Shown here: in pieces, positions 49,649 to 61,019 of the stretch
How the letters are laid out: the number at the start of each line of letters is the position of its first letter
Position numbering within the stretch: the stretch's first letter is position 1
Origin: Symbiodinium natans
Taxonomy: Eukaryota > Sar > Dinophyceae > Suessiales > Symbiodiniaceae
Direction of reading: 5' to 3'
Assembly: GCA_905221605.1 (NCBI GenBank)
Contig: CAJNDS010002190.1
Coordinates: 905,421 to 969,420 of the forward strand
DNA: 64,000 bases
Made by a program: the position numbers and the translations under genes
The notes under the pieces: model-generated
What the model was told of the DNA's origin: nothing
Seen by the model: the letters and a program-made list of their open reading frames with translations, nothing else
The model's database searches: none

Positions 49649-49867
49649 GTTTGGGTTTTAGAGGTATAGGGGTTTTAGGGGCTTTTAGGGTTTAGGGTTT
49701 AGGGTTTAGGGTTTAGGGTTTAGGGTTTAGGGCGAGGGGTGTAGGTGTGAGCCGTGTTGGGGGTTGTCTGGCTGTAACACTCATATGCATCAGGTGAGAG
49801 GAGCTACCCGAAACCCCCTAAAGCCCTACAGCCTGAGCCCCTCCAAAGCTGCATGCCTGCACCCTCA

Positions 49868-49947
49868 CTCTGCATGCCCTAAACCCTAAACCCTAAACCC
49901 TAAACCCTAAACCCTAAACCCTAAACCCTAAACCCTAAACCCTAAAC
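49868..49947. repeat. CCCTAAA tract
   Basis: Eleven C-strand units. 49950-51060 holds further degenerate tracts and two short islands (AMPLLRLLAGLTGVRGLIIG near 50408, PSLFRSSSSFLEATFGSAQW near 50574). Confidence 0.9.
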
Positions 49948-51076
49948 CCCTCGCACACCTGAAGTCACTCCATGACACTGACGCCGCCGCCTTGTCTTAG
50001 CCGGCCAGGAACCTGGAAGCTGCTTCAGCTACCGTCGGTTTCCGTAGACGCCCCAAACCCTTAAGCCCAAACCCTAAACCCCAAACCCTAAACCCTAAAC
50101 CCCAAACCCTAAACCCCAAACCCCGAACCCTGAAATGCCCCAGAAGGGTGCAGGCTTCGGGTTCCCCTGGATGACCTAAACCCTAAACTGCTCCCTAAAC
50201 CCTAAACCCTAAGCCCTAAAAGCCTCGACCCTGAACCCCCCAAAAACCCTTTGTAGATTAAGGCTTCGGGTGGACAGGGCTATGGACCCTAAACCCTAAA
50301 ACCCTTCAAGCCTAAGCCCTAAATGCCCCGAAGCCCGAACTCAAGAAGAAGCCCAGAAGCCCTAAACCCTAAACCTTAAACCCTAAACCCTAACCCGAAG
50401 CATGCGATGCCATTGCTGCGCCTCCTCGCCGGTCTCACAGGGGTGCGCGGACTCATAATTGGGGGGTGGGGGGGCAGTTGCGAGTCTCAACATCAGGGGG
50501 TTTAGGGTTTAGGGTGTAGGGTTTGGGGGTTTCGGGTCCTAGTGTTCAGGGTTCAGGGTTTCGGCCACAGGGGTTTGGGCCTTCGTTGTTTCGCTCTTCG
50601 TCTTCGTTCCTAGAGGCCACCTTCGGATCGGCCCAATGGTTTAGGGCTTAGGGTTTAGGGTTTAGGGTTTTGGGGTTTAGGGTTTGGAAGGTCTACCACG
50701 CTTGAATAAACCCGAGGCTCGAAATGGGTATTTACAAGAATCAGGGAGAACCCCTCTTAAACCCCAAGTAGACAAGAACTGCCTTAAAGGCCTTAAAAGC
50801 GACCCCCCAAACCCTAAACCCGAAACCCTAAACCCTAAACCCCCCGAAAGGGTACCCCGATTTTCGGAAACTCGCGAATTTGCTTTAAGGCAAACGCCAC
50901 CTCTTGAGGCTTATATAGAGCGTACTTAGGGTTTTGGGGTTCTAGTAGGGCTTAGGGTTCAAGGTTTAGGGGTTTAGGGTTTAGGGTTTAGGGTTTAGGG
51001 TTTAGGGTTTAGGGGCTAGGGTCTAGGGTTTAGGGTTTAGGGTTCAGGGTTTGTCTGTTTAGGGCTCAGGGTCAAG

Positions 51077-51179
51077 GGCTGTTGCTAGATTTGCCTTCGG
51101 TCAGGTGTTGGCCGCGGCGGAGCAGCAGGAGGCAACTGTCATGGTAGTGCGCACGCCACCCTCCTCCCCACCGGCCCTG
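51077..51179 (+). CDS. Candidate exon, unknown protein
   Basis: TCAAG|G opens AVARFAFGQVLAAAEQQEAT then VMVVRTPPSSPPAL before a C-strand tract. A GT donor lies at ATG|GTAGTG. Family not recognised. Confidence 0.4.
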
Positions 51180-52212
51180 AACCCTAAGCCCGAAAACTCC
51201 ACAACCCCAAACCCTAAACGCGCTAAATGCTAAACCCCAAACCCTTTTCCCCCTTCCCCACCAACAAAGCCCTTGGGCGGGGGTGGGGGGGGGCTCAGGG
51301 AGTTCACTTGTCCATCTTTTGTGTGTATCTATCTGTGTTTATGTCTTTCCTTTGTTGTCCTATTTCTTGACATTTTGCTGCGTCTATGTAGTCTATCTAT
51401 ATATATATATATATATGTAACCATTGTGTTCAGCCTTTTTTTGTATGGTCTATGGCGGGCTTGTTGGGATTTACACGGACGGGTAGAGGGTTAGGTCCTT
51501 AGGAAGGGCTACTCAGGGACCTGTTGCAGGATCATTCCCAAAGATAGTCCAGACTCCTATCAAGAGTCTTCAAGCTTCAGGAGTGCAATTGGGGTTAACG
51601 AATGTTTAGGGTTCATAAGCTCCTGGGTTCCAAAATCTGAGTGTACGGCAATAGAGAAGACAGTCTGTTTGCTAAGTGTCTCTGTCAGGCAGCCTGCACG
51701 CTGGTCTCATTGGCCGGGCGCATAGTCATCCTAAGCCCTAAGCCCTAAACCCTAAACCCTAAACCCTAAACCCTAAACCCTAAACCCTAAACCCCGGCAA
51801 GTTTCAGTCCAGGAGTCGGCAAGTTCGACATGTCTGGTCACCAGAAATCAGAGATTCCAACAGTCGAACACTGATCTTGGATGGTACCTTAGTGGTTTTA
51901 GTCTCACTGAACCTTCTAAACCCTAAACCCTAAACCCTAAACCTTCAAGCAAGGGTTTTTGTTTATAGGATTAGGAGCAGGTAGCCTGGCTAGCATGGCC
52001 AGTGCTCTTCTTCAACGTAACGTGAACCCTAACCCTAGTCCTTGACCCTAAGCCCTTTACTTCCTCCCCATGCAAATCCTAAATCCCTAAACCCTAAACT
52101 CTAAACCTTAAATCTCAGAACCCTAAACCCCTCAACCCTAAACCTCTAAACCATGGACCCTGAACCCTAAACCTCTGAACCCTGAACCCTAAACCCTAAA
52201 CTCCAAACCCTG

Positions 52213-52334
52213 AAGGCCACCCCTGGGAACCTCTGTGGGCTGGTGATGCTTTGGGCAGGGCGTCCGCAGCACGAACTGGCCTTCCAAAGTGAGCCCAGGG
52301 GCCAAAGAGCCCAATTCCCCTTAAGTAAAGAAGG
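52213..52334 (+). CDS. Candidate exon, unknown protein
   Basis: Frame KATPGNLCGLVMLWAGRPQH, ELAFQSEPRGQRAQFPLSKE ending G|GTTTAGGG; C-strand tract left, G-strand tract right. Family not recognised. Confidence 0.4.
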
Positions 52335-52599
52335 GTTTAGGGTTTAGGGTTTAGGGCCCTGCCTCCCTCTGCGCAGACAGCGCCGCCGCCCCCTTGGCTT
52401 GGGGCTAAGGGTTAAGGGTTAAGGGTTTAGGGTTTAGGGTTTAGGGTTCACAAGCGGCAGAAGCAGCAGTGCCAGCTCAGACCGTCCTGCTGCCGACGAT
52501 TCTGCCAGGCATTGTCTGGCTCCTCCAACCCTACACCCGAAACCCTAAACCCTAAACCCTAAACCCTAAACCCTAAACCCCACGTGCGCCGCCTTTCAG

Positions 52600-52647
52600 A
52601 TGGGAATTCACATGGTCCAGTGGCTTGGAGCCCCCTTTGTTCCCAAG
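52600..52647 (+). CDS. Short candidate exon with AG and GT borders
   Basis: CTTTCAG|ATG opens MGIHMVQWLGAPFVPK, 16 codons, ending AAG|GTTCAG. Polypyrimidine GCCTTTCAG precedes. Nearby 52840-52925 reads CAEVLSSHGRPIDLQPPFTR between C- and G-strand tracts. Confidence 0.35.
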
Positions 52648-53116
52648 GTTCAGCCTTAACCCCGAGTCCTAAGAACACCCCAAACCACAAACCCTAAACC
52701 TTAAACCCTAAACCCTAAACCCGAAGCCCGAAGCCCTAAGCCCTAAGCCCTAAGCCCTAAGCCCTATAAACCCTAGACCCTAAACCCTAAACCCTAAACC
52801 CTAAACCCTAAACCCCACAAACCGCTAAGCCTTAGAGTCGCGTGCGCCGAGGTGCTCAGCAGCCACGGACGCCCCATCGACCTCCAGCCACCCTTTACCC
52901 GCTATGTGGCCGTGGCAAGCTTGCTGGGTTTAGGGTTTAGGGTTTAGGGTTTAGGGTTTAGGGTTCAGGGTTTAGGGTTTAGGGTTTAGGGGTTTGGGGT
53001 TTAGGGTTTTAGCGTTCAGGGTTGTGCACTGAGGCTGGCTTGAGACGTCTGTGATATAGGGTACTAAGCCTGAAAGGGTATTCGGACTTCGGGCATTTCC
53101 GGTGCAGGACGGCTGT

Positions 53117-53241
53117 ACATGTAGGGGCCCCCTAGTTATAACTGGGGTTATAAGAGCCCTAAATTTGCTTATAAGTATTACTATGTAGGTTAGACCTCCC
53201 TTACCTAAGGTTAGTATTGTAAGGGGCGCCCTACTTCTAGG
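53117..53241. mobile_element. E3 element, reference intact copy
   Basis: ACATGTAGGGGCCCCCTAGT to AAGGGGCGCCCTACTTCTAG. Uninterrupted, so it defines what is missing in the split copy at 5852. Confidence 0.75.
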
Positions 53242-53388
53242 CGTTTAAGAGTTCAAGCCCAGGTAAAGCGTCCTTGCTGGACGCACAATCCTGTATGCGT
53301 ACCCTGCACCCCAGGCCGTGAACCCTGAACCCTAAACTCTAAACCCTAAACCGCCACCGCTTAGCCCTAAACTCTACACCCTAAACCC

Positions 53389-53463
53389 CACCCTTTCCTG
53401 TCCCATCTCGACATTCGCAACCCTGAGGTTCTCAAAGCTACCAGGACTCGCTTTACCTACTAA
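53389..53463 (+). CDS. Candidate exon, unknown protein
   Basis: Frame HPFLSHLDIRNPEVLKATRT then RFTY and TAA. Reads like protein but is short. Family not recognised. Confidence 0.35.
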   Translation, partial: HPFLSHLDIRNPEVLKATRTRFTY

Positions 53464-53984
53464 TTTTATGGGTTCTACCTACTGATTCAGGGGAAGTTAC
53501 TACTAAACTATAAGTAAGTACAATCCGAGGTAAACCTAAACCCTAAACACTGAACCCAACTTAGAGCTTCGTCGGCTTTAGTTTTTTGGTTTAACGGGTT
53601 TTGGGGCAGCTTAAGGTTCCTTTATTGCGGTTTAGGATCTAGGGTCTAGGGTCTAGGGTCTACGGTCTAGGGTTTAGGGTTTAGGGTTTGGGGTTCCTGT
53701 GTTGTTGTTTTTGCTGGGTCTCATAGGGTGGCCAGGGTCTTTTCGGAGTTTTAGATTTGTTGGGCTGTTAGGGATTAGTTTTTCGGGTCTAGGGCTCCGA
53801 AGTTGTATTCAGACAGGTTTTTTGGGCTTCTTTTCTTTCTTTTGGGGGAGGAGGGGGGCCTACAAGCCATTAAACCACAAGCCGCTCTCGAACCCTGCCC
53901 TAAACCCTAAAACCCTAAAACCTAAACCATAAACCCTAAAACCCTAAAGCCCTAAACCCTAAACCCTAAAACCCTAGCTTTAGA

Positions 53985-54206
53985 CCCTAAAACCCTAATC
54001 CTAAAGTCCTACACCCTAAAGTCTAAAGCCCCTAAACCCTAACCCTCAACCCTATACCCTAAACCCTAAACTCTAAACTCTTAACCCTAAACCCTAAACC
54101 CTAAAACCCTAAACCCTAAACCCTAAACCCTAAACCCTAAACCCTAAACCCTAAACCCTAAACCCTAAACCCTAAACCCTAAACCCTAAACCCTAAACCC
54201 TAAACC
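53985..54206. repeat. CCCTAAA tract
   Basis: Degenerate C-strand units, then eighteen near-perfect ones; one of the longest tracts here. The island after it (54211-54315) reads ALLAAAVFECVSGARCGPGR and meets a G-strand tract. Confidence 0.95.
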
Positions 54207-54805
54207 CTGCTCTGCTTGCCGCGGCCGTTTTCGAGTGCGTTTCTGGAGCGCGGTGTGGCCCGGGCCGTGGGATGGGCCCTTGGCCCGCCTGCAGACCGGC
54301 GTTGGGTCCCTAAGAGACGGGCTTCTTCTGGGGTTTAGGGTTTAGGGTTTAGGGTTTAGGGTTTAGGGTTTAGGGCTGTTTGTAGGGTTTAGGGCTTCGG
54401 GTTTGGGATTTCGGGTTTAGGGTCTGGGGTTTAGGGGTGTTTGTAGGGTTTTTCCTCGGGCTTTTATGAATTTTCGTTGGGTGTTTCTTAGGGTTGAATT
54501 ATGGGGTCTGGGGCTTCGGGGTTGTTCAAACCCTAAACCCTAAACCCTAAACCGTTTTTGTTTGGGGGGGTTGGGTGGTTTTGGCGTTGGCGTTTTGGGT
54601 TTTTTGGGGGTTCATGGCTCCTGCTGGTGGGCGGCTGATAGGCGCGTCCTGGCCGAGGGGTTTAGGGTTTATATGGTTTAGGGTTCATGGTTCAGGGCAT
54701 CAGGGTTGCAGGATTTAGGGTTTGAGTGTTTGTGCGGTTTAAGGTTTTTTTTGGGGTTACTTTGTTGAGCTTGCAACCAAGTTTAGCGCAAGACCCTTAA
54801 CCCTA

Positions 54806-54937
54806 CTTGGAGGTTCATGGTACTTATTTACCAATTATAGCTGTACTTATCACTGTACTTATAAGGGCACTTATGGGGCTTATAAGTGGGTTACAAGTAG
54901 AGTTACAATTGGTTAATAAGTACCATGAACCTCCACG
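54806..54937. mobile_element. E6 element, long copy
   Basis: CTTGGAGGTTCATGGTACTT and AAGTACCATGAACCTCCACG are long inverted arms; ACTTATAAGGGCACTTATGG inside. Confidence 0.8.
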
Positions 54938-54938
54938 T

Positions 54939-55025
54939 ACCTTTGTTTCCCGCGACTTGGACCCCTCAACGGACCTTCACACCAACGAGTTGGTGTTATA
55001 CCCGAACGGCGCACGTTCCGAGTAG
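54939..55025 (+). CDS. Candidate 3-prime coding end, unknown protein
   Basis: Starts at the E6 right end: TFVSRDLDPSTDLHTNELVL then YPNGARSE and TAG. Family not recognised. Confidence 0.4.
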   Translation, partial: TFVSRDLDPSTDLHTNELVLYPNGARSE

Positions 55026-55394
55026 CCTGGAGGTTCTGGTGAGCCCTATGTAAACCCAAAACTCGAAGCCCTAAACCCTAAACCAACCCGGAACCCTAAA
55101 TCCTAAACCCCCTTGCACGCGGGGTCGTAGTGCCGGGTTTAGGTGGTCAGGCTTCGGGTGATGGGCTGTGGGGCTCAGAGCTCAGGGTTTAGGTTGTAAG
55201 GTTTAAAGCTGCAGGGTCTAAGGCGTTTAGGGTTCAGGGTTTAGGGTTTTGGGTTTTAGGTCTCTTTCAGGGCAATCGGAATTTGGGCTTTAGCTAAGCC
55301 CACAAAGCCTAACTTAAAGGACCATGGGTTGAGGTAGGGTTACAAGTGCCTTAGTCAGCGTGGGAATACAGTCGTCTTGACTCATACTCTTTCA

Positions 55395-55566
55395 CAGAAG
55401 CCCTAGAAGACCCAAACCCTAAACCAGAGGCTGCAGCTAAACCCTAAACCCTAAAGCCTAAACCCTAGACCCTAAACCCCAAACCCTAAACCCTAAACCA
55501 TGCAGAGGCCCTGTGCCCAGAAGCATCCAGAAGCTCTGGAAGGCCCAAACCCTAAACCAGAGGCTG
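55395..55566. repeat. 39-bp direct repeat pair containing telomere words
   Basis: 55395-55433 and 55528-55566 share CAGAAG, GAAGRCCCAAACCCTAAACC and AGAGGCTG with four differences. Each copy includes a single CCCTAAAC unit within otherwise unique text. Confidence 0.8.
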
Positions 55567-55631
55567 GGGCCATGGCTTACATGCCGATGTCAGCGGCAGC
55601 GGAGCCTGTGGATGAGGCCAGGTTGTTGTTT
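55539..55631 (+). CDS. Candidate exon, unknown protein
   Basis: Frame PEAGAMAYMPMSAAAEPVDE then ARLLF ending TTT|GTAGGG before a long TTTAGGG tract (55633-55690). Its first part is the second copy of the 39-bp repeat. Family not recognised. Confidence 0.35.
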
Positions 55632-55717
55632 GTAGGGTTTAGGGTTTAGGGTTTAGGGTTTAGGGTTTAGGGTTTAGGGTTTAGGGTTTAGGGTTTAGGG
55701 TTTAGGGTTAGCTAAAC

Positions 55718-55916
55718 CTTGGTAGCCCAGTGGTAACCTTTTGCCCTTTTTGGGTTTCAGGTTCCCTTGTCACAGTAACCAACCCCAACAATTGACGTGC
55801 CTTCATGATGATGTCGTCACTGTAGGGTTATACATTTTCATCAGAATTCTCTTAGAGAATCGCCTTACAACTAAAAAGCGCGCCCTTTTTGCTTCCTGGG
55901 TTACTCTTGGGTCTAG
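55718..55916. mobile_element. E1 left half joined to E8 right half
   Basis: CTTGGTAGCCCAGTGGTAAC..GGTTCCCTTGTCACAGTAACC is E1; AAAAAGCGCGCCC..CTCTTGGGTCTAG is E8. A chimera or nested insertion. Confidence 0.5.
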
Positions 55917-56469
55917 CAGGTCGTAGTAGTTCCATAGGCAGAATCAAGCCAGAGTTTAGGGTTTAAGGTTTTCGATATGATGCAAGGCCCATAAACGCTG
56001 AGCCAAAGTCCTGCCAACGCTCAAGGGTTTAGGGCTTCGGTTGGGAAAATCTCTACATCCTCAGAGTTTCGGAGGCGTCTGCAAATCAGCTTCTAAACCC
56101 TAAACCCTAGACCCTAAAGACCCTAAACCCTAAATTCTTGTACTCGGTGTTGAGGCTGAGGGGTAGGGGCTTTCAGGCTCAGAGTACATGTTGGGGATCG
56201 GGGTGGAGGCTTTAAACCCAAAACCCGAAACCCCAACCCCAAACACTAAACCCTAAACCCTAAACCCTAAACCCTAAACCCTAAACCCTAAACCCTAAAC
56301 CCAGGCTGCTCCTCCCTAAGCATCCTCTGACGTTCCTCTATTCTACTGCGCCTTTCAAAGCCTTAAGCTTTGAATGCGGAGCCTTCAGCTCTGCATTAGA
56401 TGAGGGGTCTAGGGTTTGGGGTTTAGGGTTAGGGCCCCTAAACCTTAAACCCTAAAGTCTGAGCCCCAG

Positions 56470-56568
56470 GGGACATTTCGCTGGAATGGGTACCGCTGTC
56501 ACGGCGGTCCCATCCACATGGCAGCCCTCCACGGGAAGCTGGATTTGGTCAAGGCGCCTGCCAAGATG
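56470..56568 (+). CDS. Ankyrin-like exon of exactly 33 codons
   Basis: CCCAG|GGG opens GTFRWNGYRCHGGPIHMAAL then HGKLDLVKAPAKM and ends ATG|GTTTGGGG, phase 0 at both ends. GGPIHMAALHGKLDLVKxL matches the ankyrin consensus (G-TPLHxAAxxGxxxLVxxLL), and 33 residues is one ankyrin repeat. A GTTTGGGG/TTTAGGG tract follows directly. Confidence 0.55.
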
Positions 56569-57374
56569 GTTTGGGGTTTAGGGTTTAGGGCTTAGGGTTG
56601 AGCATGTATTATTAATATACACTCTAAACTACCCACAGGTGCCCATTCTAGAAATACAACCCCCCCCCCCCCCCATCTCGTCTGAGCCTCGTATGATATG
56701 TGGAGTCCTTTCAGAATTCTTTTCTGCCACAAGGGCAGGGCCTAGATTTCTATTTCCCACGTCCTGCCCACTGGTTAAGCCCGAAACCATAAACGCTACA
56801 CCCTGTTTCGGGTTTTGCGGCTGGGCCCAGGCAGATATCACCCTTGTTCTTGCCTTTGCTTTGTTTCAGGGTTTGTTTCAGGGTCCGGTTCTCTTGCATA
56901 TGTTCAGGTTTCAGGGCGTCCAGACTCAGGTTTCCGGGCGTCCAGACAAAGAAGGTGTGCCTGAATTACTTCAGAGCCTGGGGCGGAAGGAACTTGGAGG
57001 ATGTGTTTGAGTTCAGGGTTTTCGGTGCGGGTTTAGAGCTTCTTACGAGGGTAAACCCTAAACCCTAAACCCTAGACCCTAGACCCTTTACCCTAGACCT
57101 TAAACCCTAAACCCTAAACCCTAAAACCCCAAAACCCTAAACCCCAAACCCCAAACCCCAAACCCTAAACCCCCAAACCCTAAACCCGAACATCGAGAAG
57201 GTGTAAAAAAAAAGGGTCCCTTCCGGATTTTTCCGGCCTGAGCTCGAGTCTACAGCCCTTAGGGTTTTGGGTTTAGGTTTTGGGTTTAGGGTTTGGGGTT
57301 TGGGGTTTACGGTTTAGGGTGTAGGATTTGGGGTTTAGGGTTTAGGATTTAGGGGGGTTTTGGGTGTAGTGTGT

Positions 57375-57443
57375 CGCACGACAACGCAGGCGGCTGTCGA
57401 GGGCAAGAGTGACAAGCTGACCATCGTGAGGCACCCTGAACCC
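57375..57443 (+). CDS. Candidate exon, unknown protein
   Basis: Frame RTTTQAAVEGKSDKLTIVRH then PEPL, after TGTAG and before C-strand words. Family not recognised. Confidence 0.35.
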
Positions 57444-57681
57444 TTAAACCCTAACGCCCTAAACCCTTAACTGCCAGGTTGGCTGTTGAAGCCGAGGGGG
57501 GTAGGGTGTCAGAAGGGTTTAGGGTTTCAGAATTTGGGTTTAGGAGGTGTCAAGAGGAACCCAGGGATCCCAGTACCCCCTTAACGAAGGAATACGCCTT
57601 AGATAATAAAATATCAATCCTTGATTTAAGGCATCTTCCTTAGTATGATTTAAGGTATCTTCCTTCATATGATTGAAGGTA

Positions 57682-57848
57682 CCCTAAACCCTAAACCCTA
57701 AACCCTAAACCCTAAACCCTAAACCCTAAACCCTAAACCCTAAACCCTAAACCCTAAACCCTAAACCCTAAAACCTAAACCCTAAACCCAAACCCTAAAC
57801 CCTAAACCCTAAACCCTAAACCCTTAACCCTAAACCCTCAACCCTAAA
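57682..57848. repeat. CCCTAAA tract
   Basis: About twenty-two C-strand units, nearly perfect. Confidence 0.95.
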
Positions 57849-57939
57849 CGGCTCGGGAACCACCAGAGCGTTCTGCCGCGCGGAGTCACGCTGGGGCTTC
57901 TCGAAGCGCTGCAAGCCGACGGCCAGTTGCCATACCGGG
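57849..57939 (+). CDS. Candidate exon, unknown protein
   Basis: Frame RLGNHQSVLPRGVTLGLLEA then LQADGQLPYRG, ending G|GTTTATGG; C-strand tract left, G-strand tract right. Family not recognised. Confidence 0.4.
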
Positions 57940-58130
57940 GTTTATGGTTTAGGGTTTAGGGTTTAGGGCTTGGGGTGTGGGGTGTAGGGTTTAGGGCTTG
58001 GGGTGTGGGGGGTTTAGGGTTTAGGGCCTGGGGTGCGGGGTTCAGGGTTTAGGGCTTGGGGTGTGGGGTTTAGGGCTTGGGGTTTAGGGTTTAGGGTTTG
58101 GTGTTAAGGGCCTTGAGGGTTTAGGGTTAA
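57940..58130. repeat. G-strand tract with GGGCTTGGGGTGTGG motif
   Basis: TTTAGGG units alternate with GGGCTTGGGGTGTGGGG five times, a higher-order array of about 30 bp. Confidence 0.8.
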
Positions 58131-58423
58131 GTGGTTGGGGTTTGGGCTTTAGGATTTACGGGGTTCGGGTTTAGGTTTGGGGTTTAGGGTTCAGATCTTT
58201 CGGCCTGTAGGATTTGGGTCTTAGGGTTCACGGCTCTAGGCCTTTAGGGTTTAGGGTTTTAGGGTTTGGGTTTTGGGTTTAGTTTTTCAGGGTTGAGGTT
58301 TTAGGGCGGCCTTGAGGGTTTAGGGTTTAGGGTTTCGGGTTTAGGGTTCAGGGTTCAGGGTTTAGGCGGGCCCTTGGGGATGTTCAATAATATTTTCCAT
58401 CTTGGGTTGAGGAGGACCACATG

Positions 58424-58526
58424 CTAGGACCAGAGTCGGCCCTCATTCACTTTTTTTTAGGGTTTGGGTTCCCTTATAAGCCCTCTTCTTATGGCTAATA
58501 CTTGGACCTACTCTTGAGTCTAGTCT
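58424..58526. mobile_element. E8 element
   Basis: CTAGGACCAGAGTCGGCCCT at the left and CTACTCTTGAGTCTAGTCT at the right; GGGTTCCCTTATAAGCCC inside. Confidence 0.55.
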
Positions 58527-58719
58527 TAAACCCTAAACCCTAAACCCTAAACCCTAAACCCGAAAGGGCTTAGGATGACACAGCATGGACTGCGCAACCC
58601 CATTGGGGGATCTAGTATGTAGGACTAGGTTTCAGAGGCATTTAAGGGCCATCCTCGCGGAAGGTCCGGATTTCATTGGGACGTCGCGGGGTGTAGGGTT
58701 CAAGGGCTTAATTTGGGTT

Positions 58720-58812
58720 TAGGGTTTAGGGTTTAGGGTTTAGGGTCTAGGGTCTAGGGTCTAGGGTCTAGGGTTTAGGGTCTAGGGTCTAGGGTTTAGG
58801 GTTTAGGGTTTA
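58720..58812. repeat. G-strand tract, TTTAGGG with GGGTCTA blocks
   Basis: Thirteen units; four then two consecutive GGGTCTA variants. Confidence 0.9.
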
Positions 58813-58821
58813 TGGTGGTAG

Positions 58822-58917
58822 GAGGTGCAGGGGCTGCACGACATGTGGCATGGGTTGCTCCATGTGGAGGTCAAAGTGCACCTTCACGACGGCCACCGGC
58901 AAGGAAATCGGGATTTC
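58822..58917 (+). CDS. Candidate exon, unknown protein
   Basis: GGTAG|GAG opens EVQGLHDMWHGLLHVEVKVH then LHDGHRQGNRDF. His-rich. A second frame is open too. Family not recognised. Confidence 0.35.
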
Positions 58918-59480
58918 GGGTTTCGGGTTTTGGGTTTTGGGTTTTGGGTTTCTGGGTTTAGGATTTCGGGTTTAGGATGAAGAGTACACCCTGATTAGGG
59001 ATGCTTTGCATTCAGGGTTGTGGGGTGGTGGGATTTGGGGGTTTGGGATACAGCAGAACTACCACCTACCGAACCCAAACACCAACTTTCAGGATGCCAA
59101 GTTTGCGGGAAAGAGAGACTCCAAGACTTCTACTGCTAACCGCCATACCTTCGTTGCTTTTTGGGGGCACCTAGCTTCGTGTTCGTAACTTTAGCCTCAG
59201 GGAAGCTTAGGGAGCCTTAGGGAGTAGTGGGGAGTCTTAGGGAACCGTTGGGTTACGTACCCCCACCTCGAAGCCCCCCTCCTCCCTTAAGAACCCTATA
59301 CTAAGGTAGTGTGTTTTTACTCTTCTGGCGTCCAAGGGACAAGCAAAGCGGCGTTGCGAACCCCAACAGCCCTAACAACCCTAGTGACCCTACTTTAAGC
59401 CCACGAAGCATCCCTCAGGCCGACTTCCTAAGCTCTGTTCGCCTGTTTGGCCTCACCCTTGGGCGAACAATTACTTGCTG

Positions 59481-59583
59481 TTGGTTAGTAGGGAATGAGG
59501 GAATGAGGTACCCTGTATACTCCCTTGAAGGGTATATATATATATATATAGGGTGATATAGGGTACCTCATTCCCTCTGTTAG
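59481..59583. mobile_element. E5 element, intact copy with (TA)n centre
   Basis: GGTTAGTAGGGAATGAGGGA at the left, GGTACCTCATTCCCTC at the right, ACCCTGTATACTCCCTTGAA GGGTATATA inside. Confidence 0.75.
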
Positions 59584-59775
59584 GGTCGGTTGGGCTCAAG
59601 GGCCTTGAACTCAGAGTTTTCTTAGAGCCTGCGCCCTGTGGGTTCGGGTTTTGGGTCCAGGTTCAGGGCCCCTGAGTGATCATGGCCCCCTGAACCCATC
59701 ACTCTAAACCCTCATGAACCCTCATAAGCCTCCCATGAATAACCCTCTAACAACACGCCAATCACCCTCAAGCCA

Positions 59776-59860
59776 GCCTAAACCCTAAACCCTAAACCCT
59801 ATACCCTAAACCCTAAACTCTAAACCCTAAACCCTAAACCCTAACCCTAAACCCTAAACT
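59776..59860. repeat. CCCTAAA tract
   Basis: About twelve C-strand units, one shortened. Confidence 0.9.
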
Positions 59861-59865
59861 CAGTC

Positions 59866-59937
59866 CGCAGGAGGGAACCGCAGAAGCTATCCACATGGGA
59901 GCCAGCCGAAGCAGGAGCCCCAGAGGTTTTTTGGGAG
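59866..59937 (+). CDS. Candidate exon, unknown protein
   Basis: Frame RRREPQKLSTWEPAEAGAPE then VFWE, ending GAG|GTTTAGGG. C-strand tract left. Family not recognised. Confidence 0.35.
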
Positions 59938-60425
59938 GTTTAGGGCCTGTTTAGGGTTTCGGGCTGAGGGTTTTAGGAGGTAGGAGGTGTAGGGTTTAGG
60001 GTTTAGGGTTTAGGGTTTAGGGTTTAGGGTTTAGGGTTTTAGGAGGTTCAAGGTGTAAGTTTAGGGGTTTAGGGGGGTTCGGGTTCAGGGTGGTGGGGCT
60101 GGGGAGGGTTTGTAGGGAGCCCCCTTAACACGAAACCTGTTCGTGCTCGCTATCTTCGGCTGGACAGATGCCCCTTCAGTAAATACTTTTGAGTTGCAAG
60201 TTACTAGGCTTCGACTTCCAGGGTTGAAGCTTGACCCCAGGACTTAGAAACCTTCAGCCCAACTAACCATACTGGCTCTTAGTAGGGGATGAGGGAGTTC
60301 GGAGCCCTCTATAACCCGTCAAAGGGCACGCAATGTAAGGGTTGAGAGCACCTGAACCCCAAACCTCAAAAACCCTAAACCCTGCACCCTATAGGGTACC
60401 TGCTTTCCTTGAGGATATAGGGTCT

Positions 60426-60536
60426 ACTTAAAAGCCTTTTTAACTTAGTAAGTCTACTTAGTATCCCCTAGAATCCCCTTTATGTCATCTCCTAGCTCAA
60501 CTTCCTAACCGTACTAAGTCAACAAAAGGTCTTCCA
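60426..60536. mobile_element. E7 element
   Basis: AAAAGCCTTTTTAACTTAGT and ACTAAGTCAACAAAAGGTCTT as ends; TAAGTCTACTTAGTATCCCC inside. Confidence 0.7.
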
Positions 60537-60577
60537 GTTTAGGGTTTAGGGGTTTAGGGTTTAGGGTTTAGGGTTTA

Positions 60578-60660
60578 GGGCCCTTGGGTTGTATAGGGTA
60601 TCTAAGGGTATCTAAGGGGTCCCCCTTTTTAAGGGCCCATATCAAGGGACCATGTAACTA
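60578..60660. mobile_element. E4 element, right half
   Basis: GGGCCCTTGGGTTGTATAGGG, AAGGGGTCCCCCTTTTT and GGGACCATGTAACT follow a TTTAGGG tract that replaces the left half. Confidence 0.6.
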
Positions 60661-60902
60661 ATCCAGGAATCCCTAAACCCCAACCACTAAACCCAAAACC
60701 CTAAACCCGAAACCCTAAACCCTAAACCCTTAACCCTCCCTTAAGAACCCATGTATCTACCCTAGGATTAGGGCTTAGGGTCTATAATGGTTTGCCAGGT
60801 CATCAAGGGACTCAGACTAGTACCCCTACGTACCCTAAAGGTTCCCCTTAATATACTCCTTATATGGCCCTTGTATTCCCTTAGGGGATCCTTAAAAAAG
60901 GG

Positions 60903-60990
60903 CACCCTAAACCCTAAACCCTAAACCCTAAACCCTAAACCCTAAACCCTAAACCCTAAACCCTAAACCCTAAACCCTAAACCCTAAACC
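60903..60990. repeat. CCCTAAA tract
   Basis: Twelve perfect C-strand units. Confidence 0.95.
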
Positions 60991-61019
60991 TTCAGGGTCC
61001 AAGGTAGAACCCTTGTAAG

